Shown piece by piece: positions 8,087 to 16,793 of a DNA stretch of 64,000 nt. Where the stretch lies: positions 620,001 through 684,000 of the forward strand of contig NZ_CP034086.1 of the NCBI RefSeq assembly GCF_003855495.1, in the 5' to 3' direction. The notes under the pieces were generated by a model. That model was not told where the DNA came from. It worked only from the letters and a program-made list of their open reading frames with translations, and ran no database searches. Made by a program: the position numbers and the translations under genes. The DNA is from Methylocystis rosea (GTDB taxonomy: Bacteria > Pseudomonadota > Alphaproteobacteria > Rhizobiales > Beijerinckiaceae). Numbering within the stretch: position 1 is the stretch's first letter; each line of letters begins with the position of its first letter.

Positions 8087-8566
8087 ATGCATTTCGACGC
8101 GGAATTCTACGTCGCCGTCGGCTTCACGATCTTCCTTCTCGTGATGATTTGGGTCGGCGCGCACTCGAAGTTCGCCGCCTTCATCGATGCGCGCATTAAC
8201 CGCATCAAGGGCGAACTCGCCGAAGCTGAACGCCTGCGCAACGAAGCGGAGGCGCTCCTTGCGTCCTTCGAACAGAAGCGGGCGGAAGCGGAAGCCGAAG
8301 CCAAGGCCATCGTCGCGCAGGCGAAGGAAGAGGCGGAATTGATCGCCGCCGAGGGGCGTCGTCGGCTCGGCGAATTCATGGACCGCAGCGTCAAGCAGGT
8401 CGAACAGAAGATCGCTCAGGCGGAGGCGCAGGCCTCGGCCGAAGTGCGCGCCGCCGCCGCGGACGCCGCGGTGAAGATCGCCGAGCGCGCGCTCGCCGCC
8501 GGCGCTGGCGCGGGCAAGGATTTCGTCGGCGACGGCATCAAGGAATTGAAGTCGCTCGCGCACTGA
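8087..8566 (+). CDS. atpF: ATP synthase Fo subunit b
   Basis: The 159-residue second peripheral-stalk subunit. The N-terminal helix (FYVAVGFTIFLLVMIWVGA) is followed by a long alpha-helical, Glu/Ala/Lys-rich region (residues about 30-150) with AEAERLRNEAEALLASFEQ typical of subunit b. An AGGAGAGGC Shine-Dalgarno precedes ATG 8087. It is the last gene of the Fo operon. The F1 genes are not in the window, as expected where Fo and F1 operons are separate. Another palindromic repeat lies 17 bp after its stop. Confidence 0.95.
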   Translation: MHFDAEFYVAVGFTIFLLVMIWVGAHSKFAAFIDARINRIKGELAEAERLRNEAEALLASFEQKRAEAEAEAKAIVAQAKEEAELIAAEGRRRLGEFMDRSVKQVEQKIAQAEAQASAEVRAAAADAAVKIAERALAAGAGAGKDFVGDGIKELKSLAH

Positions 8567-8583
8567 GGCAAATCAAAATGCTT

Positions 8584-8630
8584 GAGCAGGTTCTTATCGA
8601 AAAAGTCGGTCACTTTTTCGGAACCTGCTC
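8584..8630. repeat. Hyphomicrobiales-type palindrome, copy 2
   Basis: GAGCAGGTTC (8584-8593) pairs with GAACCTGCTC (8621-8630), with an inner CGAAAAAGT/ACTTTTTCG stem. The right end overlaps the stop codon of the minus-strand gene that ends at 8630, and the left end follows atpF, so it lies between convergent genes. It may act as a bidirectional 3'-end structure. Confidence 0.8.
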
Positions 8631-9277
8631 TAGCCGCCCTTTCGCTTTTTCTCGGCCGCGGGCTTTTCTGCGCCCTGAAAGCCGACCAGAATTTCATAAT
8701 CGTCCTGGGCGCGCGGGCTCATGAGCGGCACCGTGAACGGATCGGCGACGACCTGAAATTCGCCCCGCGTGCCGCCTTTTGGGATTGACGCGCTGACGCG
8801 ATAGGTCTTCGAGGCGACGAGCGTATCGTCTTTCAGACGGCGAATCGCCACCCGCAGATTGGCGCCAAAGGCGCCGGGCTGACCGAGCGCGCCGAGCACG
8901 GCGGAGCCTTCAAGACCCACTCTGATCGTCAGACGATCGCCGTCGACCACGCATTCGCGCGCCGTCTCGCCAAGCGAAAGCTGATAGCGCACATTGGCGC
9001 TGTCGGCGTCCGGCGGCGAACGCAGCATGGCCGCGCCGCTTTCGACGAAGACTTCGGGACAATCAGGCGTGGCGCCGGGCGGCGCGGGCTGCCCCTCTTT
9101 CTGTTCGCCGCCGCCGAAGATGCTGGGCACGCGAAGCCGCGGCAGTTCGAAAGCCGCCGCCACAGGCGTAAGCGCAATGGACGCTGAAACAGCAATGGCC
9201 AGGCGGCTTTGCGCAGTTCTGGAGGGCTTGCCCAATGGGCGCTTCGAGCAAACGTTACGGCAGCTTTGCGAATCCAT
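8630..9277 (-). CDS. Exported protein of unknown function
   Basis: A 215-residue protein with a long basic N-terminus, then a signal-like helix (LAIAVSASIALTPVAAAF, about residues 26-43). The mature part has a Pro-rich linker, then a C-terminal beta-rich domain (about 75-195) with two or three Cys (DCPEVFVESG, RECVVDG) and SKTYRVSASIPKG-type strands. It ends in a lysine-rich tail (EKKRKGG). The start overlaps the end of the IalB-like gene by 23 bp, so the two are probably co-transcribed and co-translated. No known family could be named; a periplasmic or outer-membrane-associated role is inferred from the leader only. Confidence 0.7.
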   Translation of the reverse strand: MDSQSCRNVCSKRPLGKPSRTAQSRLAIAVSASIALTPVAAAFELPRLRVPSIFGGGEQKEGQPAPPGATPDCPEVFVESGAAMLRSPPDADSANVRYQLSLGETARECVVDGDRLTIRVGLEGSAVLGALGQPGAFGANLRVAIRRLKDDTLVASKTYRVSASIPKGGTRGEFQVVADPFTVPLMSPRAQDDYEILVGFQGAEKPAAEKKRKGG

Positions 9278-9791
9278 CCTTGAATCCCTGCAGAGTCAGC
9301 GGCAGTCCTATGCCTTCTTCCGGAACCTGGTGAATGATGAAGGTCGCGGTCTTGCCGCTCTTCAGCTGATCGATGAGCTTGTCGTCCATCATCACCTCGG
9401 CGACGCAGCCCGTCGGCAGACATTTGACGAAGCCGGCGCGGCCGACGTCGGTTTGGTCGATTTTCAAGCCGAGCCCGTTGGGCAGGAGCACGCCGAGCGG
9501 CGCGATCACGCGCAGCAGACGGCTCTTGCCGTCGCTTGTCTTCAAGACGATGACGACGAGGTTGACGTTGCTCTTATCCTCGGCGACCACGCTTTGGATC
9601 AGCGCGCATTGTTCCGCCGCCGCGCCTGCGGGCTTTTCGCAACGCATTTCCCAATCGCCGAATTTGGCCTTGGCGGGGCCGCCTTGCGCGTGGCTCGCGT
9701 CGGCGCTGAGTCCGAGCAATAGCAATGAGGCCGCCGCCGCGACCTGATGTCGCAACAGGCGACGCGTTTTCGCAGCGCGCAAGGGCTTCAT
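9255..9791 (-). CDS. Invasion-associated locus B (IalB) family protein
   Basis: A 178-residue exported protein of the IalB family, periplasmic proteins widespread in alphaproteobacteria and first described in Bartonella; the molecular role is not defined. A signal peptide (RHQVAAAASLLLLGLSADASHAQ) is followed by the family pattern FGDWEMRCEK, then PLGVLLPNGLGLKID and RAGFVKCLPTGCVAEVMMDD, with two conserved Cys pairs, and a final GFKDGFAKL. Start ATG 9791 was chosen over an upstream one at 9944 because an AGGAGCC ribosome site lies just before it and the signal peptide begins there. It is followed by an overlapping exported-protein gene and is divergent from coxB. Confidence 0.85.
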   Translation of the reverse strand: MKPLRAAKTRRLLRHQVAAAASLLLLGLSADASHAQGGPAKAKFGDWEMRCEKPAGAAAEQCALIQSVVAEDKSNVNLVVIVLKTSDGKSRLLRVIAPLGVLLPNGLGLKIDQTDVGRAGFVKCLPTGCVAEVMMDDKLIDQLKSGKTATFIIHQVPEEGIGLPLTLQGFKDGFAKLP

Positions 9792-10117
9792 GATGGCTCC
9801 TGGCTGACGGCGCCGTCGCCGTTCCATTCGTAACGCAGGGTAAAGGGGCCGATCGCCGCGGGTCGTCCAGCGCGACAGGTCGTTGCCTATCAAATGGACT
9901 TCAACTGTCAAGGTCGACGGCGTTCGCGCCGCATTGTTTGGCAAACGCTTTGACGCGACGATTTGTCTGTCGAATCTGGCATTGCAACAATTGCGCGAAC
10001 CGACGGTTTGTGATTGAACCGGCCGACTACCGAGCGGGGCGGGCTTTGGGCGGGCTGCGCGCGGAAATCACAAAAAGAACAATGACTGTCTGGCGAAGGG
10101 TTCGAAAGGCGGCTTTA
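9792..10117. promoter_or_regulatory. Divergent promoter region between ialB-like gene and coxB
   Basis: This 326-bp divergent space must hold promoters for both sides. On the minus strand TTGACA (9911-9906) is a perfect -35 hexamer with only a weak TAGGCA-like -10. On the plus strand TTGACG (9951-9956) lies upstream of coxB with a poor -10. No repressor site is evident. An ATG-initiated upward extension of coxB from 9938 covers part of this space and was rejected as coding. Confidence 0.4.
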
Positions 10118-10981
10118 ATGTTTAACGTCAATCGACGAATGCTCACACGTGGCGCATTGGCGGCCGCCGTGGCGATTCCCGCGACTTTGTTGGCCGGCTT
10201 CGCCCTCGCACAAGTTGAAGGGCAGCCCACCCCGGGCGGCCTCGGCCTGCCGAACATGGTGACGCCGGTCGGCTTGGGGACTCAGCAATTCTACAACATG
10301 GTGCTGATGCCGATCATTTCGTTCATCGCGCTCTTCGTTTTGGGCTTGCTGGTCTATGTGAGCTATCGCTTCAACGAGCAGAAGAACCCCATTCCCTCGA
10401 AGCTGACGCACAATACGCCGCTCGAAATCATCTGGACCTTGATTCCGGTTCTGATCCTTCTGTTCATCTCCGTTCCGTCGCTGCGACTGCTGGCGGAGCA
10501 AGTTGAGGTGCCTGAGGCTTCCGTCACGATTAAAGTGACCGGCAACCAGTGGTATTGGTCCTACAAATATCCCGAGGATCAGGGCGGCGGCTTTGGCTTC
10601 GATCAGATGCTGAAGCCCGAATCCGAACTCCAGCCCGGCGATCTTCGTCTGCTGTCCGTCGACAATGAGGCGGTTGTGCCGGTCAATGAGGTCATCGCCG
10701 TGCACATCACGTCGAACGACGTCATCCACGCGTTCGGCGTTCCGTCATTCGGCGTTCGCATGGACGCGATCCCCGGTCGTTTGAATCAGACATGGTTCAA
10801 GATCGAGAAGGAAGGCGTCTACTACGGCCAGTGCTTCTTCATCTGCGGCAAGGATCACGCCTATATGCCGATCGTGATCCGCGCGGTCAGCCGCGAGAAA
10901 TACAATGAGTGGCTTGCCCAGGCGAAGCAGAAGTTCGCCAGCGCCGACTCGCGGGTGCGGGTCGCCGCCGAGAGCCACTGA
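10118..10981 (+). CDS. coxB: Cytochrome c oxidase (aa3-type) subunit II
   Basis: A 287-residue subunit carrying the CuA centre that accepts electrons from cytochrome c. A signal-like N-terminus (ARG...FALAQ) is followed by two membrane helices (about 50-75 and 100-125). The cupredoxin domain keeps NQWYWSY and the ligands H204 (VIHAFG), C239, C243, H247 and M250 in CFFICGKDHAYM. The usual loop is CSE(L/I)CG; here Ser and the Mg-binding Glu are both Phe (residues 240, 241). Start ATG 10118 has GAAAGGCGG upstream; ATG 10082 is possible. It heads the oxidase cluster. Confidence 0.95.
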   Translation: MFNVNRRMLTRGALAAAVAIPATLLAGFALAQVEGQPTPGGLGLPNMVTPVGLGTQQFYNMVLMPIISFIALFVLGLLVYVSYRFNEQKNPIPSKLTHNTPLEIIWTLIPVLILLFISVPSLRLLAEQVEVPEASVTIKVTGNQWYWSYKYPEDQGGGFGFDQMLKPESELQPGDLRLLSVDNEAVVPVNEVIAVHITSNDVIHAFGVPSFGVRMDAIPGRLNQTWFKIEKEGVYYGQCFFICGKDHAYMPIVIRAVSREKYNEWLAQAKQKFASADSRVRVAAESH

Positions 10982-11030
10982 ATAGCCGCTGAAACGAGAC
11001 GCAACGGAACACACTAGTTTTCTAAGGAAC

Positions 11031-12698
11031 ATGACGATGGCGAGTTCGACGATGGCCGGGGCGCATGATCATCCGAGGGGTTTGCGCCGCTTCCTCTTCT
11101 CCACCAACCACAAAGACATCGGCACGCTCTACATCATCCTCGGTTCGATTGGCGGCGTCATCGGCTTCCTGCTGTCGCTCGGCATGCGGCTCGAGCTGGC
11201 GTATCCCGGCGTGCAGATTTTTCCGGGTCTTGCGGAAGCGCTCCAGGGCGCCGATCCGTCGATGGCGCTGGACGCGGGCAAGAACCTCTACAACGTGTTC
11301 ATCACGGTCCATGGCGTGCTCATGATCTTCTTCATGGCCATGCCGATCCTCATCGGCGGCTTCGGCAACTGGTTCGTGCCGATCATGATCGGCGCGCCGG
11401 ACATGGCGTTCCCGCGCCTCAACAACATTTCATTCTGGCTGCTCTTCGCTTCGCTCGTGCTTGCCGTCATTTCGATGTTCGTCGAGGGCGCGCCGGGCAT
11501 GAAGGGCTTTGGCGGCGGCTGGACCTTCTATCCGCCGCTGTCGTCGAACACCGGCTCGCCCGGCCCGGCGATGGATTTCGTGATCCTGGCGCTGCATCTT
11601 GCCGGCGCTTCGTCGATCCTTGGCGCGATCAACTTCATCACGACGATCTTCAACATGCGCGCGCCCGGCATGACGCTGCACAAGATGCCGCTGTTCGTAT
11701 GGTCGATGCTCGTGACCGCCTTCCTGCTGCTGCTCGTGCTGCCGGTGCTTGCGGGCTGCGTGACGATGCTGCTCACCGACCGCAACTTCGGCACGATGTT
11801 CTATGATCCGGCGGGCGGCGGCGATCCGCTGCTGTTCCAGCATCTGCTGTGGTTCTTCGGCCATCCGGAAGTCTACATCGTCATTCTTCCCGGCTTCGGC
11901 ATCATCAGCCAGATCGTGTCGACCTTCTCGAAAAAGCCGGTGTTCGGCTATCTCGGCATGGCCTATGCGATGGTCAGCATCGGCGTGCTCGGCAGCATCG
12001 TGTGGGCGCACCACATGTATACGGTCGGCATGTCGCTCAATGCGCAGCGCTACTTCACGCTGGCGACCATGGTGATCGCGGTGCCGACCGGCATCAAGAT
12101 CTTCTCCTGGATCGCGACGATGTGGGGCGGGTCGATATCGTTCCGCGCGCCGATGGTCTGGGCGATCGGCTTCATCTTCGTGTTCACGATGGGCGGCATC
12201 ACCGGCGTCGTGCTCGCCAACGCCAGCGCCGACAAGCAGTTCCACGAGGGCTACTATGTCGTCGCCCACTTCCACTACACGTTGTCGCTCGGCGCGGTCT
12301 TCGCGCTCTATGCGGGATTCTATTACTGGTTCCCCAAAATGACCGGCTACATGTATTCGGAGACTCTGGCCAAGGCGAACTTCTGGCTGCTGTTCATAGG
12401 CGTCAACATCGTCTTCTTCCCGCAGCACTTCCTCGGATTGGGCGGGATGCCGCGCCGCTACATCGACTATCCGGACGCTTACGCGCTGTGGAATCTGGTG
12501 TCGTCCTCCGGCATGATCTTCGTCACGCTCTCGCTGATCGTCTGGTTTTACGCGATCATTGACGCCTTCATGAAGAAGCGGCTGGCCGGCGCCAATCCCT
12601 GGGGCGTGGGCGCAACGACGCTGGAATGGACTCTGTCTTCGCCGCCGCCGTTCCATCAGTTCCAGGTTCTGCCGCGCATCACCGGGACGACGCGGTAA
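11031..12698 (+). CDS. coxA: Cytochrome c oxidase (aa3-type) subunit I
   Basis: The 555-residue catalytic subunit with haem a and the haem a3-CuB centre; it reduces O2 and pumps protons. The CuB ligands and cross-linked tyrosine are in GHPEVYI (H278, E280 of the D channel, Y282) and WAHHMYTV (H327, H328). K-channel lysine lies in TGIKIFSW, and haem ligands in [17 protein letters not shown] carries the D-channel asparagine. Twelve helices are expected and the length is normal. An AAGGAACATGACG-type start region precedes ATG 11031. It follows coxB by 49 bp. Confidence 0.98.
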   Translation: MTMASSTMAGAHDHPRGLRRFLFSTNHKDIGTLYIILGSIGGVIGFLLSLGMRLELAYPGVQIFPGLAEALQGADPSMALDAGKNLYNVFITVHGVLMIFFMAMPILIGGFGNWFVPIMIGAPDMAFPRLNNISFWLLFASLVLAVISMFVEGAPGMKGFGGGWTFYPPLSSNTGSPGPAMDFVILALHLAGASSILGAINFITTIFNMRAPGMTLHKMPLFVWSMLVTAFLLLLVLPVLAGCVTMLLTDRNFGTMFYDPAGGGDPLLFQHLLWFFGHPEVYIVILPGFGIISQIVSTFSKKPVFGYLGMAYAMVSIGVLGSIVWAHHMYTVGMSLNAQRYFTLATMVIAVPTGIKIFSWIATMWGGSISFRAPMVWAIGFIFVFTMGGITGVVLANASADKQFHEGYYVVAHFHYTLSLGAVFALYAGFYYWFPKMTGYMYSETLAKANFWLLFIGVNIVFFPQHFLGLGGMPRRYIDYPDAYALWNLVSSSGMIFVTLSLIVWFYAIIDAFMKKRLAGANPWGVGATTLEWTLSSPPPFHQFQVLPRITGTTR

Positions 12699-12811
12699 CG
12701 AAACGACGCGACGGCGCGAGGGAACTCGCGCCGACGCTGCAAGCCGGCGCCGGCGAGCATGACGCGGCTCTCTGCGCCCGCCTCGGCGGCCAAGGTTTTG
12801 AGTGAAACGCC

Positions 12812-13744
12812 ATGAGCGACGCATCCTATCTGCATGACGAACAGGCTCCGCGCATCTCGGTCGCGTCGCCGTCGGACTATTTCGCGCTTCTCAAGCCGCG
12901 CGTAATGTCGCTTGTGGTGTTCACAGCGCTCGCCGGCCTGTTGCTCGCGCCGACGCCGCCGCATCCGCTGATCGGCTTTGCCTCGCTCCTGGCGATCGCC
13001 GGAGGCGCCGGCGCCTCCGGCGCGCTCAACATGTGGTACGACGCCGACGTCGACGCGTTGATGACGCGCACGCGCAAGCGCCCGATACCGGCCGGCCGGC
13101 TCGATCCCGAGGCGGCGCTTGGCTTTGGTCTCGTGCTGGCGACGCTATCGGTCTTTACGCTCGGCTATGTCGCGAACTGGTTCGCCGCCGCGCTGCTCGC
13201 CTTCACCATCTTCTTCTATGTCGTGATCTATACGATGTTGCTGAAGCGCTGGACGCCGATGAACATCGTCATCGGCGGCGCCGCCGGCGCGCTTCCGCCG
13301 ATGGTCGGTTTTGCCGCCGCGACAGGCGAGATCAATCTTGCCAGCGTCGTGCTTTTTGCGATCATCTTCATGTGGACGCCGCCGCACTTCTGGTCGCTCG
13401 CCTTGCTGAGAAGCGAGGACTACGCCCGCGCCGGCGTGCCGATGCTGCCCAATGTCGCCGGCGAAGACCGCACGCGTCTCGAAATCCTGATCTATGCGGT
13501 GGCGCTCGCGCCGCTTGGCGTCGCGCCATGGCTGTTGGGCTTCGCTTCGCTCGCTTACGGCCTCGTCTCGATCGGCTGCGGGATCGCGCTCGTCGCTGTC
13601 GCGGCGCTGGTCTTCAGGCGGCGCGAAGGCGATGCGGCGCGTCTGGCCGCCCGCCGGATGTTTTTGTTCTCCATCCTCTATCTATTCCTGCTGTTCCTGG
13701 TCCTCGTCGTCGAGCAGACCGCGCATATTTTCGCGCTGATCTAG
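12812..13744 (+). CDS. ctaB: Protoheme IX farnesyltransferase
   Basis: A 310-residue polytopic membrane prenyltransferase (UbiA superfamily) that converts haem b to haem O, the precursor of the haem a used by the adjacent oxidase. The first Asp-rich motif is [23 protein letters not shown] (about residues 70-92), the usual catalytic signature. [10 protein letters not shown] follows later. About eight helices are present. It lies 113 bp after coxA. A weak hairpin in that gap (12713-12732) has no T-run. It is the oxidase-cluster copy, often also called cyoE or coxE. Confidence 0.95.
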   Translation: MSDASYLHDEQAPRISVASPSDYFALLKPRVMSLVVFTALAGLLLAPTPPHPLIGFASLLAIAGGAGASGALNMWYDADVDALMTRTRKRPIPAGRLDPEAALGFGLVLATLSVFTLGYVANWFAAALLAFTIFFYVVIYTMLLKRWTPMNIVIGGAAGALPPMVGFAAATGEINLASVVLFAIIFMWTPPHFWSLALLRSEDYARAGVPMLPNVAGEDRTRLEILIYAVALAPLGVAPWLLGFASLAYGLVSIGCGIALVAVAALVFRRREGDAARLAARRMFLFSILYLFLLFLVLVVEQTAHIFALI

Positions 13745-13789
13745 GCGGCCAAGCGAATGGTGAACGAAATGGTCGATGCAGGAGACAAG

Positions 13790-13966
13790 ATGAAAGAGCG
13801 CGCCAGTCTATTCGAGCGGCCGGGGGTCGTGCTGACCGAAGAGCAGGCGCGTAGCCGTCGCGCGCGCAACGTCGCGATCGGCGTCACGATCGCGCTGCTC
13901 GCCGTGCTGTTCTACGCCGTCACGCTGGTGAAGTTTGGCGCGGCCATCGTCAACCGGACGATCTGA
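13790..13966 (+). CDS. CoxF-like small membrane protein
   Basis: A 58-residue single-span protein between ctaB and ctaG, the place where alphaproteobacterial oxidase clusters carry a small coxF-type gene. An N-terminal basic, Glu-rich part (FERPGVVLTEEQARSRRARN) precedes one helix (VAIGVTIALLAVLFYAVTLV). ATG 13790 was chosen because CAGGAGACAAG lies immediately upstream; ATG 13757 and 13769 are in-frame alternatives without a good site. The stop overlaps the next start (ctaG) by one base. An accessory role in oxidase assembly is inferred from position only. Confidence 0.75.
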   Translation: MKERASLFERPGVVLTEEQARSRRARNVAIGVTIALLAVLFYAVTLVKFGAAIVNRTI

Positions 13967-14562
13967 TGATGAACGCGCCGGCGCCTCGTTCACGCAAACG
14001 CCCGCAGATGATCGCGGCGGCGCTGGTCGTGGGCACGGCGGCGATGCTCGGCCTGTCTTTCGCTTCGGCTCCGCTTTACCGCGCCTTTTGCGCGGCGACC
14101 GGCTTTGGCGGCACGCCGAGGACCGATCTCGCCGGCGCGCCGTCCCCGGGCGAACGCGTGCTCACCGTGCGCTTCGACGCCAACGTCGCCCGCGATCTTC
14201 CTTGGCGCTTCGAGCCCGAGGTCGCCAAGATCTCCTTGCGCACCGGCGAGACGAAGACCGTCTATTACAAGGTCGCCAATCTTTCTGATCGCGAGACCAG
14301 CGGCCAGGCGGCCTACAATGTCACGCCCGGCCAGGCCGGCGCCTTCTTCGTCAAGGTCGCCTGCTTCTGCTTCGAGGAGAAGCGGCTCGGACCGCACGAG
14401 GCCGAGGAATGGCCGGTGGTTTTCTATCTCGATCCCGCTCTCGAGCGTGAAGAAGGCATGCGCGGCGTTCGCGAGATCACGCTTTCCTACACGTTCTTCG
14501 CCATTAAGGATTCCGCTGCGGCGAAGACCAGCGAGACGGCGATCGCAAAGCCGAAGGGTTGA
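13966..14562 (+). CDS. ctaG: Cytochrome c oxidase assembly protein CtaG (Cox11)
   Basis: A 198-residue membrane-anchored copper chaperone that delivers copper to the CuB site of subunit I. One N-terminal helix (QMIAAALVVGTAAMLGLSFASAPLY) is followed by the periplasmic immunoglobulin-like domain, with the copper-binding CFC at C133-F-C135 in VACFCFEEK. FYLDPAL and ITLSYTFF mark the family's C-terminal part. ATGATG at 13966 gives two adjacent starts. The gene is coupled to the coxF-like gene and followed 76 bp later by ctaE. Confidence 0.95.
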   Translation: MMNAPAPRSRKRPQMIAAALVVGTAAMLGLSFASAPLYRAFCAATGFGGTPRTDLAGAPSPGERVLTVRFDANVARDLPWRFEPEVAKISLRTGETKTVYYKVANLSDRETSGQAAYNVTPGQAGAFFVKVACFCFEEKRLGPHEAEEWPVVFYLDPALEREEGMRGVREITLSYTFFAIKDSAAAKTSETAIAKPKG

Positions 14563-14638
14563 CGGCGCCGCGCGACTTGACCGCGCGGCAAACTAGGGGA
14601 CTGGCCGGTACCGCCGGCCGATGACAAGGAAGAGCAAG

Positions 14639-15529
14639 ATGGCGGACGGACACGCGAAACCCGAACACGACTATCATCTGGTCGATCCGAGTCCGTGGCC
14701 GATTGTGGGCGCGTTCGCCGCGCTCATCACGGCGATCGGCGCGGTCATGTGGATGGCGCAGCACAAAGGCGCGCCGATCGGCGGCATGACCTTCGGCGGC
14801 ACCATGTTCTTTGTCGGCCTGGGCGGCATTCTGCTGGTGATGTACGCGTGGTGGAGCGACATCATTCACGAAGCGAGCGTCGGCGGATTCCACTCGCCGG
14901 TCGTGCGGCTGCATCATCGCTACGGCATGATCCTGTTCATCTTCTCGGAGGTGATGTTCTTCGTCGCCTGGTTCTGGGCGTTCTTCAATTCGGCGCTTTT
15001 CCCGGCCGATGCGGCGCAGGTCCTGCGCACCGAATTGTTCCAGGGCATCTGGCCGCCCAAGGGCGTCGAAGTGCTGAGCCCCTGGAAACTGCCGCTCCTC
15101 AATACGCTCATTCTGCTCAGCTCCGGCGCGACTCTGACCTGGGCCCATCATGGCCTTCTGGAAAACAATCGCGGGGTGTTGAAGAAGGGCTTGATCGCGA
15201 CGATCGCGCTCGGCCTGCTGTTCACCGCGATTCAGGCCTATGAATATCTCCACGCGCCTTTCGCCTTCGCTTTCGACCCGGCGAAGCCGGCGGCGACGAA
15301 TTACGGCTCGACTTTTTTCATGGCGACCGGATTTCACGGTTTCCACGTGATCGTCGGCACGATCTTCCTCATCGTGTGCCTGCTGCGCGTCTTCAAGGGC
15401 GCCTTCACGCCGGACCAGCATTTGGGCTTCGAATTCGCCGCCTGGTACTGGCACTTCGTCGACGTCGTCTGGTTGTTTCTGTTCGCCAGCATTTACGTGT
15501 GGGGGAACTGGGGCGGGACCATGGAATAG
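14639..15529 (+). CDS. ctaE: Cytochrome c oxidase subunit III
   Basis: A 296-residue seven-helix subunit. The N-terminus HDYHLVDPSPWP is the alphaproteobacterial/mitochondrial pattern. SEVMFFVAWFWAFFNSALFP carries the conserved Glu buried in the membrane, and HFVDVVWLFLF is the closing signature with the conserved His. ATG 14639 was chosen (AAGGAAGAGCAAG upstream); ATG 14621 would add six residues. A perfect palindrome with a T-run 28 bp downstream probably ends the main oxidase transcript. Confidence 0.96.
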   Translation: MADGHAKPEHDYHLVDPSPWPIVGAFAALITAIGAVMWMAQHKGAPIGGMTFGGTMFFVGLGGILLVMYAWWSDIIHEASVGGFHSPVVRLHHRYGMILFIFSEVMFFVAWFWAFFNSALFPADAAQVLRTELFQGIWPPKGVEVLSPWKLPLLNTLILLSSGATLTWAHHGLLENNRGVLKKGLIATIALGLLFTAIQAYEYLHAPFAFAFDPAKPAATNYGSTFFMATGFHGFHVIVGTIFLIVCLLRVFKGAFTPDQHLGFEFAAWYWHFVDVVWLFLFASIYVWGNWGGTME

Positions 15530-15557
15530 GCGCGCCTGCGCTAATTTGAACATTGGA

Positions 15558-15585
15558 CGGTCACGGGCGCGCCCGTGACCGTTTT
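15558..15585 (+). terminator. Rho-independent terminator after ctaE
   Basis: A 24-base perfect palindrome (15558-15581, arms CGGTCACGGGCG and CGCCCGTGACCG) is followed by TTTTC. It lies 28 bases after the ctaE stop and 16 bases before the DUF983 gene, so the downstream genes may be read by partial read-through. Confidence 0.8.
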
Positions 15586-15600
15586 CGTTGGAGGACCAAC

Positions 15601-15978
15601 ATGTCACAAGAGCACGTCTATCCGCCCGTTTCGCTCTATGTCGACGGAATCCTCGGCAGATGTCCGCGCTGCGGCAAGGGCCACATGATCCGCGGCCTGC
15701 TGACCGTCGCGCCGGCCTGCGAGGTTTGCGGGCTCGATTTCTCCTTTGCCGACGCGGGCGACGGTCCGGCGATCATGGTCATGACCGTCGTCGGCTTCGT
15801 CGCGATCGCGGTGCTGTGGTATGTCGAGGTGACATATCAGCCGTCCTATTGGGTGCATGCCGCGATCCTCGTGCCCCTGTCGGCCATTCTCTGCGTCGGG
15901 CTGCTTCGGCCGATGAAGGGCCTGCTGATCGCTCTGCAATATTTCAACAAGGCTGAAGAAAGCCGCCATCAGTCGTGA
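15601..15978 (+). CDS. DUF983 family zinc-ribbon membrane protein
   Basis: A 125-residue protein of the DUF983 family, commonly found beside ctaE and surf1 in alphaproteobacteria; the function is unknown. Two CxxC pairs (CPRCGKGH near 20-27 and CEVCGLDF near 40-47) form a likely zinc ribbon. Two helices follow (MVMTVVGFVAIAVLWYVEV and a second with LVPLSAILCVGLLRP). ATG 15601 has GGAGGACCAAC upstream. The stop overlaps the GTG start of the surf1 gene (GTGA), which indicates translational coupling and a shared role in oxidase biogenesis. Confidence 0.9.
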   Translation: MSQEHVYPPVSLYVDGILGRCPRCGKGHMIRGLLTVAPACEVCGLDFSFADAGDGPAIMVMTVVGFVAIAVLWYVEVTYQPSYWVHAAILVPLSAILCVGLLRPMKGLLIALQYFNKAEESRHQS

Positions 15979-16712
15979 GCGCCGCCGTCCGCGCGCTTCT
16001 GGGGCCGGCGGTTGTGACGACGCTGCTCTTTGCGCTGCTGGTCAGTTTGGGGTTTTGGCAGGTGCGGCGGCTCGGCGAGAAAGAGGCGCTGATCGCGCGC
16101 GTCGAACAGCGCTCCACACAGTCGCCGCAGCCGCAGCCGCCGCCTGACCGATGGGCGAGCCTTCGCGCTGAAGATTACGACTTCATGCATGTGCGCGCGA
16201 CGGGTCGTTTTATCCGCGGCCGTGACGCGCTGGTCTTTGCCGCGCCGCCGGAGGGCGCGAGCCGAGAGCCGGGCTATTGGCTGGTCACGCCTTTCGCGCT
16301 GACGGGCGGCGGCCTCGTGCTCGTCGATCGGGGATTCCTCCCCGCCTCAAAAGCCGTCGACGCCGCCATACGCGCCGCCCCTCCCGGCGAAGTGACGCTC
16401 GTCGGATTGCTGCGCGCGCCGGAGCGCCGCAACCCCTTCACGCCCGCCGACCAGCCCGAAAAGGGCGTCTTCTATGCGCGCGATCCCGCGGCGATCGCCG
16501 GCGCTCTCGGCTTAGCCGACGCCGCGCCTTTCGCGCTCGTCCTCGACGCGGTTCCTGCGGCGGGGCCGGATTGGCCGCGCCCGATAGGGGGCGTTCCATC
16601 GATCGTCAATAATCATTTCTCCTACGCCGTGACCTGGTTCAGTTTGTCGCTCGCGCTGCTCGTCGTTTTTGGGATTTACGCACGCGGCGTTCTCGCGCAT
16701 GAGCGCATCTAG
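15975..16712 (+). CDS. SURF1 family oxidase assembly protein
   Basis: A 245-residue inner-membrane protein of the SURF1/Shy1 family, which helps insert haem a into subunit I. Two helices flank a periplasmic domain: the first near residues 10-25 (VTTLLFALLVSLGFWQVRRL), the second near 215-235. Family motifs GYWLVTPFAL, LVDRGFLP and the closing NNHFSYAVTWFSL are present. It starts with GTG 15975 in a 4-base overlap with the DUF983 gene. The length is typical. Confidence 0.93.
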   Translation: MSAAVRALLGPAVVTTLLFALLVSLGFWQVRRLGEKEALIARVEQRSTQSPQPQPPPDRWASLRAEDYDFMHVRATGRFIRGRDALVFAAPPEGASREPGYWLVTPFALTGGGLVLVDRGFLPASKAVDAAIRAAPPGEVTLVGLLRAPERRNPFTPADQPEKGVFYARDPAAIAGALGLADAAPFALVLDAVPAAGPDWPRPIGGVPSIVNNHFSYAVTWFSLSLALLVVFGIYARGVLAHERI

Positions 16713-16793
16713 CGACCTCGGGCTTGCAGCGCTGTCGAATATGCTATGAAAAGCGCAGTGACACGCGCGCGCGCGGCGCGCGCTCTTCCATCC

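Noticed and set aside
12713..12732. Terminator between coxA and ctaB
   Set aside because: The GGCGCGAG/CTCGCGCC hairpin is short and has no following T-run; it is at most a weak structure.
11430..12824. A 464-codon minus-strand open frame opposite coxA
   Set aside because: Its sequence is Arg/His-rich low-complexity, as expected for the antisense of a GC-rich gene, and coxA is unambiguous.
16746..16793. Earlier thrC start at 16746
   Set aside because: It adds a low-complexity Arg/Ala stretch absent from threonine synthases; ATG 16794 gives the family N-terminus and length.
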